Part shown: positions 1-6,116 of the stretch, piece after piece
Position numbering within the stretch: the first letter of the stretch is position 1
How the letters are laid out: each line of letters begins with the position of its first letter
Assembly (NCBI GenBank): GCA_030591625.1
Contig: JAUVAR010000114.1
Coordinates: 1 to 7,676 of the forward strand
Direction: 5' to 3'
Length of the DNA: 7,676 nt
DNA from: Candidatus Zixiibacteriota bacterium
GTDB lineage: Bacteria > Zixibacteria > MSB-5A5 > GN15 > FEB-12
Position numbers and translations under genes: made by a program
The notes under the pieces: generated by a model
The model's input: only the letters and a program-made list of their open reading frames with translations
Databases searched by the model: none
What the model was told of the DNA's origin: nothing

Positions 1-795
1 CTAATAGCTATCGGTGGTGATGGTACTATGGCTGCATCCGATGGAATGATGAATAAAGGTCTTCCAGTTATAGGCGTTCCAAAGACTATAGATAATGACT
101 TGTTTGGTACCGATGTCACTTTTGGGTTCGATTCGGCTCTGGTGACTGCGACCGATGCAATTGACAAAATACACACTACTGCCCAATCTCATCATAGAGT
201 TATGATAGTTGAAGTAATGGGTCGTAATGCTGGCTGGCTCGCTCTGGGAGCAGGAATAGCTGCCGGTGGTGATATTGTGCTGATTCCGGAAATTCCTTAT
301 GATCTCTCCTGTATAGTAGAGGCGATTCAGGATAGAATCTCTCAAGGAAAAAACTTCTCTATAGTAGTTATAGGCGAAGGTGCCAAGCCAAAGGGTGGAG
401 ATATTGTTATAAAGCGGATGGTCGAAAATTCTCCTGATGCTGTCAGGTTGGGAGGAATCTCAAATCAATTGGCCGGGCAGCTTGAAGGCTTAACAAATCA
501 TGAGTGTCGAGTAACAATACTGGGGCATCTTGTCAGAGGTGGCGCTCCGTCTGCATTTGACCGGATTCTTGCGACCAGATATGGCGCTGAAGCGGTTCAC
601 ATGGTTGTCCGTAAAGCGTTTGGGCGGATGGTTGGACTGCGTGGAATCGACCTTGTATCTTCACCGCTTGAAGAGGTCGCCGGCAAACAGCGCAAAATAA
701 CTCCCGATCACCCGTGGATGCACACAGCAGATTCACTTGGGATCTGTCTTGGGAATCCAAGTTCTGTTAGTCTTGAGGAATATCTTGCAGTTTAA
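1..795 (+). CDS. pfkA: 6-phosphofructokinase, group III (mixed-substrate type), 5' end missing
   Basis: Phosphorylates fructose 6-phosphate to fructose 1,6-bisphosphate in cytoplasmic glycolysis. The frame is open from base 1, so the start lies upstream; the in-frame ATG at 28 is internal because conserved sequence precedes it. Visible in window residue numbers: the phosphoryl-donor loop GGDGT at 5-9, PKTIDND at 27-33 with the catalytic Asp at 31, MGRNAGW near 64, and LGHLVRGGAPSAFDR near 174 for sugar-phosphate binding. The tail with PLEEVAGKQRKITPDHP is typical of the mixed-substrate subfamily (TIGR02483-like). About 264 residues remain of an expected 340-360. Most characterised relatives use pyrophosphate and carry Asp at the second Asp-loop position (GGDDT or GGEDT). 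This protein has Gly there, as ATP enzymes do, combined with the Lys of PKTID that pyrophosphate enzymes share. ATP use is therefore inferred. The LOG-family gene follows after 59 bases with no clear terminator, so cotranscription is possible. Confidence 0.95.
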   Translation, partial: LIAIGGDGTMAASDGMMNKGLPVIGVPKTIDNDLFGTDVTFGFDSALVTATDAIDKIHTTAQSHHRVMIVEVMGRNAGWLALGAGIAAGGDIVLIPEIPYDLSCIVEAIQDRISQGKNFSIVVIGEGAKPKGGDIVIKRMVENSPDAVRLGGISNQLAGQLEGLTNHECRVTILGHLVRGGAPSAFDRILATRYGAEAVHMVVRKAFGRMVGLRGIDLVSSPLEEVAGKQRKITPDHPWMHTADSLGICLGNPSSVSLEEYLAV

Positions 796-854
796 GACAA
801 GTTTAACATTGTAAGTTGGGGCTGGAAAATTAAATAGGAAATGAATCGAAAGTA

Positions 855-1712
855 ATGGCATACACAAAAGCTGAAAAAAAGAAACTTGTCGCAAAATTAG
901 AAAAATCACCAGCCTATAAGATAGCATACAAAGACCTCGATTTTCTTGATTCTGAACCTCTTAGGCCTACCAGACTTCAGCTTGAGTTGCTTAAGCCGGA
1001 ACTGCTCCTACGAGAACAGGGGATTGAATCAACAATTGTTGTCTTTGGTGGTACTCGAATTGTTGAGTCTAATGAGGCCGAGGCCGATGTAAAGGCAATT
1101 GAAAAAAAACTCGTCCGTAATCCGGATGACACTAAATTGAAACGGAAGCTAAGAATCGCCCGTTCAATTCTGAAAAAATCACCATTTTATGAAGAAGCAA
1201 GAAGGTTCGCAAGACTTGTATCATGTGAATGTCAAATTGCAGAACGACACGAGTATGTGATCGTTACAGGTGGTGGTCCGGGTGTAATGGAAGCTGCCAA
1301 CCGGGGGGCGCATGATGTCAAGGCAAAGTCTATCGGTTTGAATATCACTCTGCCATTTGAACAGGAACCAAATCCATATATTTCTCCTGAGCTTTGTCTT
1401 CAGTTTCATTATTTTGCAGTACGTAAGATGCACTTTCTATTACGTGCAAAAGCATTAGTGGCGTTTCCGGGTGGCTATGGTACCCTTGATGAGTTATTTG
1501 AGGCTCTTACTTTAGTGCAAACACATAAAGTTAAGCCACTTCCGATAGTTCTGTTCGGTGAGAAATTCTGGAAACGACTTATCGACTTTGATTTTCTTGT
1601 CAGCGAAGGAACGATTGCAGAAGATGATGTCAAGCTGTTCGTATATGCCGACAAAGCTGAGGATGCGTGGGACTATATCAAAGCTTTCTATCGTACCCAC
1701 GAAGAAGGATAA
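855..1712 (+). CDS. LOG/TIGR00730-family protein (lysine-decarboxylase-like Rossmann fold)
   Basis: A 285-residue cytoplasmic protein of the family that includes cytokinin riboside 5'-monophosphate phosphoribohydrolases (LOG), which split a nucleoside monophosphate into free base and ribose 5-phosphate. Diagnostic motifs are GGGPGVMEAANRG at residues 139-151, the Arg-Lys pair at 190-191, and PGGYGTLDE at 205-213, which builds the phosphate/ribose site. The first Rossmann strand is IVVFGGTRI at 61-69. It is followed by a very charged, probably helical insertion of about 35-40 residues (roughly 74-112) before the usual helix. With the N-terminal extension of about 58 residues this explains why it is about 100 residues longer than a minimal LOG. 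Such long forms are common in proteobacteria and elsewhere, annotated only as LOG family. The substrate cannot be read from sequence and the family name lysine decarboxylase is historical. The ATG at 855 has only a weak ribosome site (GGA at 837-839, about 15 bases away). It overlaps the stop of a four-codon ORF starting at 841. Confidence 0.9.
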   Translation: MAYTKAEKKKLVAKLEKSPAYKIAYKDLDFLDSEPLRPTRLQLELLKPELLLREQGIESTIVVFGGTRIVESNEAEADVKAIEKKLVRNPDDTKLKRKLRIARSILKKSPFYEEARRFARLVSCECQIAERHEYVIVTGGGPGVMEAANRGAHDVKAKSIGLNITLPFEQEPNPYISPELCLQFHYFAVRKMHFLLRAKALVAFPGGYGTLDELFEALTLVQTHKVKPLPIVLFGEKFWKRLIDFDFLVSEGTIAEDDVKLFVYADKAEDAWDYIKAFYRTHEEG

Positions 1713-1727
1713 CATAGCTTACGCACT

Positions 1728-2504
1728 TCATCGCTTTAAGAAGCCTCTACTATTCAAGAAATCCATCATGTGAGGACGCAGCACACCTGAATTGTTGCTG
1801 GCCATTCGTCTCGCGGTATGTTCCGACCATGAATAAATTCCGGTATAGTCAGGGTAGTTTTCTGGTTCAACTTCACGTCCGCTCAGATAACCAAGTTCAG
1901 ATATAGTTTTATCATACTCTTGAATTGTTGTATCAAATTTATCTGTCGAATAAAATTCTGAACATGAAATTGCATCGATTGGTAATCTTGGTTTTATTTT
2001 TGGTTTGTTAATCGGTTTACCAAGTGATAGTCCCATGACAGGATATACGAGGTCTGGAAGATTTAGTAATCTGGCAACTTCATCAGTTTTATTTCTTATA
2101 CCTCCAACCATAACCCCACCAAATCCTAACGCCTGTGCAGCCTGGAGAGCTCGTCCTGCTACCAATGAACAATCTACAGTTGCAACGGTAAACGCTTCGG
2201 CAGTATCTGCATTGAATTGATAGCCTTTAGATTTGTTAATCAGACTTAATCTGTGAAGGTCAGCACAAAAGATCATAAACAAAGGGCAGTCGCCTACATG
2301 CTTTTGTCCTCCACAGAGTTCGGCGAGTGTGGATTTTGTTTCATTGTTGCGGACTGTTATAATTGTGTAAAGTTGAAGGTTTGACGAAGTGGGGGAGCGT
2401 TGTGCAGTTGTAATGATTTGTTGTTCTTCATTTGCAGAAATGTCATCTGATGTAAATGACCTGACCGAGCTGTGGCTGTTTAAGAATTCAAGAAGTTTGT
2501 TCAT
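1728..2504 (-). CDS. nfsA: NfsA/FRP-type NAD(P)H-dependent FMN nitroreductase
   Basis: A 258-residue flavoprotein expected to reduce nitro compounds, quinones or flavins with NADPH in the cytoplasm. By recall the similarity to Escherichia coli NfsA runs end to end. HSSVRSFT at residues 11-18 aligns with the N-terminal FMN-phosphate site at the same numbering, and CGGQKHV (64-70) and FCADLHR (79-85) follow. GFGGVMVGGIRN (127-138) is the FMN loop, and GLSLGKPINKPKIKPRLP (158-175) the second ligand region. The C-terminus is YSWSEHTARR...GFLKR. The frame extends 11 codons further upstream to 2537, but the ATG at 2504 is preferred: GGAG lies 8 bases before it, and the upstream part runs through a terminator hairpin. 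The gene is convergent with the LOG gene, with only 15 bases between stops, and lies downstream of the zincin on the same strand. The physiological substrate is unknown. Confidence 0.93.
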   Translation of the reverse strand: MNKLLEFLNSHSSVRSFTSDDISANEEQQIITTAQRSPTSSNLQLYTIITVRNNETKSTLAELCGGQKHVGDCPLFMIFCADLHRLSLINKSKGYQFNADTAEAFTVATVDCSLVAGRALQAAQALGFGGVMVGGIRNKTDEVARLLNLPDLVYPVMGLSLGKPINKPKIKPRLPIDAISCSEFYSTDKFDTTIQEYDKTISELGYLSGREVEPENYPDYTGIYSWSEHTARRMASNNSGVLRPHMMDFLNSRGFLKR

Positions 2505-2512
2505 ATTAAAAA

Positions 2513-2516
2513 CTCC
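2513..2516 (-). promoter_or_regulatory. Ribosome binding site deciding the nitroreductase start
   Basis: GGAG on the minus strand (ctcc on plus) ends 8 bases before the ATG at 2504. The longer in-frame start at 2537 has no comparable site because it sits in the loop of the hairpin. This fixes the shorter start, which also matches NfsA numbering. Confidence 0.75.
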
Positions 2517-2523
2517 AAAATTA

Positions 2524-2554
2524 AAAGGTCGAGCCAATTATTGACTCGACCTTT
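2524..2554 (-). terminator. Rho-independent terminator after the zincin gene
   Basis: A perfect 10-bp inverted repeat (AAAGGTCGAG and CTCGACCTTT) surrounds an 11-base loop at 2534-2544. Read on the minus strand it follows the zincin stop (TAG, 2588-2590) by about 33 bases, and it runs into a T-rich tail, TTTTAATTTT. Stem GC content is moderate. The hairpin lies between the zincin stop and the nitroreductase ribosome site, leaving only about 7 bases between stem and GGAG. It could therefore also act as an attenuator on read-through transcripts. Read on the plus strand the stem is followed by AATATATAT rather than a T-run, so termination in that direction is less likely. Confidence 0.8.
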
Positions 2555-2580
2555 AATATATATCGAACTAATGTTATCAA
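2553..2580 (-). promoter_or_regulatory. Possible sigma-70-like promoter for the nitroreductase
   Basis: On the minus strand TTGATA (2580-2575) is followed after 16 bases by TATTAA (2558-2553). These match the -35 and -10 consensus at five and four of six positions. Transcription would begin around 2546, inside the right arm of the hairpin, so transcripts from here would largely escape the terminator. The region is AT-rich and such matches arise by chance. Confidence 0.3.
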
Positions 2581-2587
2581 ACAAGTT

Positions 2588-5287
2588 CTAACGGAACATC
2601 GATGGAGCAAAGTCGCGCTCTGCACCCTGTGCAGCTACGATCTGACGAACAACTTCATTGTAATGAGCTTTTGTCATACCATTGATGCCGGAATTACCAG
2701 CAGCTTTGGATGCGGCAGCTTTGAGGATATTAAGATCGTTGGCAGCCAGAGTTCTCGCATCGGAGGCATAAGAGCCCGGGCGAGTCAGGTAGATACCAAT
2801 GGTTCGTTCCAGATGTGCAAGCTGTAGTTGACGACGGAAACTGTTGACATTCTCTGGTTTTACTATTTCAGTCCAGATTGATCTGCGAGTTTCGGTGAAC
2901 ATGTCATAAAGAGTGTATTTCTCGGCACCTGCAATCGTACGGTTTTCATTTTCAATAAGACGATCAATCACATAGCCTGAGTACAAACGGCTAATTGCAG
3001 CCATTTGAATACGAATAACAGTTTTGTGTAATTGATAGTCAACCGTACGTCGGGTCCAAGAGGTCCCGGCAAAGTCATCCATTGTTTCTGTTACAAGTTT
3101 GTTAAGCAGGTCAGGTGAGAAGTCAAAGGCATTGGCAGCAAAAATATTGTCACGCAGGAATTTCATAGCGCGACGTTGCTCTGATGCCGGTACAACTTCA
3201 AAAGGTGTTACGTTATCGTAATCACCAACACGCATACGTTTATGATAGAGACCACCGACATACTTCGGAACAATAGTAGCAGCACGCATGTAAGGTGAAA
3301 GGGCAGATGCAAAAACACCTCTGATTTTCACATAACGAGTGCCATCAGTTTCGAATTTCTCGAGGAGATCATCAAATATTGCATTTGATAGATTTATGCT
3401 ATGCTCACAAAACGCAATTGGATCATCACCAGTATCCCAAACATTTGAGAGCGGATTAACTGATTTGGTCGAACTGCCATAGGTGTCTTCATCTGATGCA
3501 TACGCGAGTTCTGGCTCTGATGCTCTCTCAGCAATTTCCAAAAGCTGTTCAACTTCTTCATCGGGTGAAGCTGAACCAAAATCAGAGTAACTGTATTCAA
3601 TAACCCAATAGTCATACGGTCCAGGTGTCGAGGCGTAGAATTCACCCTGAGTTTTGCCCGGTCCGGCGACATTGGCTGCGGGGTAGTCCATGAATGTTCC
3701 GACCATAGAATTCTTTTTCGTGAATTCGGGGTCATTGATCTGATCCATGTTGTAAATTGTCGATGCAATAAAGTTATGTCTGAACCCTAAGGTGTGACCA
3801 ACTTCATGAGCTACAACAAATGTTAAAAATGAATGGACGAATTCTTTTGCAAGATCAGATTTTCCTTCGAAATCACCTGTCGAGGCCATTATGTAAGCCA
3901 TTGCGAAAGCTGATTCATATGCAGCATTGCCAACTTTGCATTCATGTTCATCATGAGTGAACGGATCAAACTCCGGGATTTCATCGTATGGATCATATTC
4001 TTCGAATGCATCAATCGTGCTGGATACAGGATTTACAGAACGCTCGAAACGAGTGAAGAAACTACGAATAGCCTCAGAAACAAAACCGATATCAGCATCA
4101 TAGGTCTGACCTGTATATGGATTCTGACGGCTGGTACCAATAGCAACATAAGGATAATTCTTTGCAACAAGCCAGCGTACTGTGTTGTAACGGCTGTCGG
4201 CCGGATCCCACTCTGCATCGGCAGGCATCTGTTTGGCAACTATTGCATTGCGGAAACCGATAGCTTCAAATGCCGTCTGCCACATCTCGATACCTTCGGC
4301 TATCGCATCCCGATATTCTTCGGGTACAGTATTTTCTACCCAGAATACTATTGGCTCAACAGGTTCTGAGATACGAGCATCGGGGTTTTTCTTCTTAAGA
4401 TGAAAACGGTCTATGTATCTGACATACGGAGTTTCATTATCGAGGGAATTGTAGTCCTGATAGATAGTCATAAAGTTGCCGATACGGTCATCGGCAAAGC
4501 GAGGGACATAGTCGGTTTCGGGCAGACTTGAAAGAGAATAATGGAAGACATGGAAGAATGAATAATTATTCTGTAGTGCTGCACCACCAATAGGTTTTGA
4601 AGTTCGGTAATGAAGATGTACGTCAATTTCGGAGTTGTTATCAAATGACTGAATTTCTCCAAAGTAGGAGTTTTTCTTGTCAAGCCCAAGTCCGGTACGA
4701 CCCTGTTGTCCAATAAAATAGTTGTTATTTAGGGCGTCACGTACAAAAAATACACTTGGGTTAATAAGAATTGCTTCAGTTGAGTCTTCTGGTTTTGATT
4801 TTATCGTAGTAGATGCAATCAATCCATCTGATATACCTGATTGAACAGAACCAAAGATTGGGAGAGTAGAATCAGCTCTGACACGCAGGTTTTTTTCCAT
4901 CAACATGATCTTCTTGCCAACACGTTTGAAATAGAACGGGAAGGTGCCATGCATCCGGCTGCCTTCACGGAAAGCACCATCACCATGTGAGACAGTCATA
5001 CCACAAAGGTAGATTTCGCCAATCTGTTCAGGTGTGATAGCCATAAGAACTGTATTATCAGTTGTGTCACGATAGAAGGTGAAAAGACCTTCTGTAACAA
5101 CTTTATCTTTAATCATGCTTTTGAAAGATTTCTCTTTACCACCTGATGATTTCTTTTTTGAAGAACCAGATGACTTTCCTGAGGATTTACTCAGGGCGGA
5201 ATGCTTATCACCTGCGAACGATTCAGTGCAAAATGCGACCGAAAGTAGTAGTGCGATAATCAGAATGCTGCTTTTCGATTTGATCAC
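2588..5287 (-). CDS. Secreted zinc-dependent metalloprotease, DUF5118/DUF5117/DUF4953 type
   Basis: An exported peptidase of about 899 residues. Residues 1-25 form a signal peptide: basic start MIKSKS, hydrophobic core ILIIALLLSVAF, probable cleavage after SFA at 25. A Ser/Lys/Gly-rich low-complexity stretch follows (about 28-55). Next come a DUF5118-like segment (around GLFTFYRD), a beta-rich DUF5117-like region (about 110-300), and the catalytic zincin domain from about 305 (EPVEPIVFWVENTVPEEYRD). The zinc site HEVGHTLGFRH is at 494-504 with ligands His494, His498 and His504 and catalytic Glu495. A metzincin-like Met-turn TFMDYPA follows with Met533. The C-terminal third contains the family block GGLYHKRMRVGDYDNV near 680. 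All catalytic residues are present, so it should be active outside the cytoplasm; the substrate is unknown. The frame can be extended to a TTG at 5305, but the ribosome site AAGGAG lies inside that extension, so the GTG at 5287 is taken. The ZFD-winged-helix gene lies upstream on the same strand, and a terminator follows the zincin. Confidence 0.93.
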   Translation of the reverse strand: MIKSKSSILIIALLLSVAFCTESFAGDKHSALSKSSGKSSGSSKKKSSGGKEKSFKSMIKDKVVTEGLFTFYRDTTDNTVLMAITPEQIGEIYLCGMTVSHGDGAFREGSRMHGTFPFYFKRVGKKIMLMEKNLRVRADSTLPIFGSVQSGISDGLIASTTIKSKPEDSTEAILINPSVFFVRDALNNNYFIGQQGRTGLGLDKKNSYFGEIQSFDNNSEIDVHLHYRTSKPIGGAALQNNYSFFHVFHYSLSSLPETDYVPRFADDRIGNFMTIYQDYNSLDNETPYVRYIDRFHLKKKNPDARISEPVEPIVFWVENTVPEEYRDAIAEGIEMWQTAFEAIGFRNAIVAKQMPADAEWDPADSRYNTVRWLVAKNYPYVAIGTSRQNPYTGQTYDADIGFVSEAIRSFFTRFERSVNPVSSTIDAFEEYDPYDEIPEFDPFTHDEHECKVGNAAYESAFAMAYIMASTGDFEGKSDLAKEFVHSFLTFVVAHEVGHTLGFRHNFIASTIYNMDQINDPEFTKKNSMVGTFMDYPAANVAGPGKTQGEFYASTPGPYDYWVIEYSYSDFGSASPDEEVEQLLEIAERASEPELAYASDEDTYGSSTKSVNPLSNVWDTGDDPIAFCEHSINLSNAIFDDLLEKFETDGTRYVKIRGVFASALSPYMRAATIVPKYVGGLYHKRMRVGDYDNVTPFEVVPASEQRRAMKFLRDNIFAANAFDFSPDLLNKLVTETMDDFAGTSWTRRTVDYQLHKTVIRIQMAAISRLYSGYVIDRLIENENRTIAGAEKYTLYDMFTETRRSIWTEIVKPENVNSFRRQLQLAHLERTIGIYLTRPGSYASDARTLAANDLNILKAAASKAAGNSGINGMTKAHYNEVVRQIVAAQGAERDFAPSMFR

Positions 5288-5296
5288 GTAATATCT

Positions 5297-5302
5297 CTCC
5301 TT
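5297..5302 (-). promoter_or_regulatory. Ribosome binding site deciding the zincin start
   Basis: AAGGAG on the minus strand, followed by GA, ends 9 bases before the GTG at 5287. It lies within codons 2-3 of the longer frame that begins with TTG at 5305, which argues against that longer start. Starting at 5287 also gives a cleaner signal peptide with basic residues directly before the hydrophobic core. Confidence 0.8.
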
Positions 5303-5501
5303 CAATATATTTATTTTTCATTTTTCAACAGTTTATAAAGTGGTGATGAAAACCATCTTTGTCATTTAACGGAATTAGTTCTAAACAGTTTCATATTATT
5401 ATGTTAGGCAGTATTTATTCAGCCAGTACATAGATGTAGCAGATTGAGGCATATTTTACGCACATCAAACAAATGCTAAGATAATCAATACAATTCTGAA
5501 T

Positions 5502-6011
5502 TCAAGGTTCGATTTTGGACTTACGATTGTATCCTAAATAGAAATTGCCCTTGTCGGTTAGCCCGTAATAGGTGTGATTACGGTGTTTAATCCACTTATT
5601 ATCAACAATTCCTTTGCGATATCGTATGATAGTCGCATCAACCCGCTCAATCAGGCCAAGCGTACGCAACTTAGTATGCCGCTTGAAAGCTTCATCTTTT
5701 GAAATACCTGTCTGACGAGCTACAACCAGCGAATAATCTATCCCAAAATCATCATGGTGAGCGAGTACCTTGAAGTCAATTGAGTCTAATTCATTATAAT
5801 CCTCATCAGGAACAGGGGAGGAGTCGGCTATAATATCATTCCAATTAAGTGAGACAAGCCGTGACTGGTCTGTTTTTGCAAGATTAGCACAATCGACCTT
5901 ATGAACCTTAAGAATGCTATCATGTGAGAAATAGCCGGTTATCTTGTTGGATAACTCTGGATTACAACAACGGGCGAGTTCGTAACTCTCTTTTAGATTA
6001 ATTTTAGTCAC
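5502..6011 (-). CDS. RelA/SpoT-type ZFD (RIS) domain fused to a winged-helix DNA-binding domain
   Basis: A soluble protein of 169 residues. Residues about 12-57 match the zinc-finger/RIS domain of long RelA/SpoT proteins. They contain ARCCNP (13-18), ITGYFS (24-29), KVHKVDCANL (35-44) and RLVSLNW (51-57). Cys15, Cys16, His37, Asp40 and Cys41 fall on the conserved positions that in RelA belong to the ribosome-contacting module. No hydrolase, synthetase, TGS or ACT domain is present. After an acidic linker (about 63-75), residues 76-165 look like a MarR/DUF2250-style winged helix. This has helix LDSIDFKVLAHHDDFGIDYS, the turn VARQTGISKDEAFKRHTKL, LGLIERV, and a basic wing with KWIKHRNHTYYGLTDKG. 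The start is a GTG with only a weak AGG close by. A TATATT at 6026-6021 could be a -10 box giving an almost leaderless message. It lies upstream of the zincin on the same strand and is divergent from the DUF819 gene. The role is inferred to be regulatory; the target is unknown. Confidence 0.82.
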   Translation of the reverse strand: MTKINLKESYELARCCNPELSNKITGYFSHDSILKVHKVDCANLAKTDQSRLVSLNWNDIIADSSPVPDEDYNELDSIDFKVLAHHDDFGIDYSLVVARQTGISKDEAFKRHTKLRTLGLIERVDATIIRYRKGIVDNKWIKHRNHTYYGLTDKGNFYLGYNRKSKIEP

Positions 6012-6050
6012 AACCTAAAGAATATAGTTAATACGAAAGAAAATTGAAAA

Positions 6051-6079
6051 TTGAAATTGTTATGGCTGAGATTTGCAAT
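6051..6079 (+). promoter_or_regulatory. Possible promoter for the DUF819 gene
   Basis: TTGAAA (6051-6056) and TGCAAT (6074-6079) are separated by 17 bases and match the sigma-70 consensus at five and four of six positions. They would give a leader of about 30 bases carrying the GGAGAG ribosome site. A second TTGAAA lies at 6044-6049. The region between the two divergent starts is AT-rich, so chance matches are likely. Confidence 0.3.
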
Positions 6080-6116
6080 TAGATTAGCGAAAACCAAATC
6101 CGGAGAGAATTAGATT

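Noticed and set aside
1..345. Minus-strand open frame opposite the phosphofructokinase
   Set aside because: The plus strand carries an unmistakable phosphofructokinase sequence over the same bases; the minus frame has no family features.
796..854. Terminator after the phosphofructokinase gene
   Set aside because: Only direct repeats of GTTTAA and AAGTT are seen, with no stable inverted repeat, so a separate transcript for the LOG gene cannot be argued from sequence.
1713..1727. Terminator between the convergent LOG and nitroreductase genes
   Set aside because: Only 15 bases separate the stops and no inverted repeat with a T-run is visible there.
2505..2537. Eleven-codon N-terminal extension of the nitroreductase
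   Set aside because: It runs through the terminator hairpin and the GGAG site, and the shorter start gives the same residue numbering as NfsA.
3394..3768. 124-residue minus-strand open frame overlapping the zincin in another frame
   Set aside because: It covers the region just after the zinc site, where the main frame is well conserved. Its composition is that of a shifted reading frame and it shows no motif.
3944..4369. 141-residue plus-strand open frame inside the zincin gene
   Set aside because: It lies wholly antisense to a gene with clear domains and catalytic motifs, shows no recognisable motif, and has cysteine- and isoleucine-rich shadow-like composition.
5288..5305. Six-codon N-terminal extension of the zincin starting at TTG
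   Set aside because: The strong AAGGAG ribosome site lies inside it, correctly spaced for the GTG at 5287.
5306..5501. Search for a promoter or small gene between the ZFD-winged-helix gene and the zincin
   Set aside because: It is AT-rich with a TATAAA on the minus strand near 5334-5339 but no convincing -35 partner. Only short inverted repeats (GATG/CATC) and two copies of AACAGTTT 57 bases apart are present. No open frame or stable hairpin can be supported.
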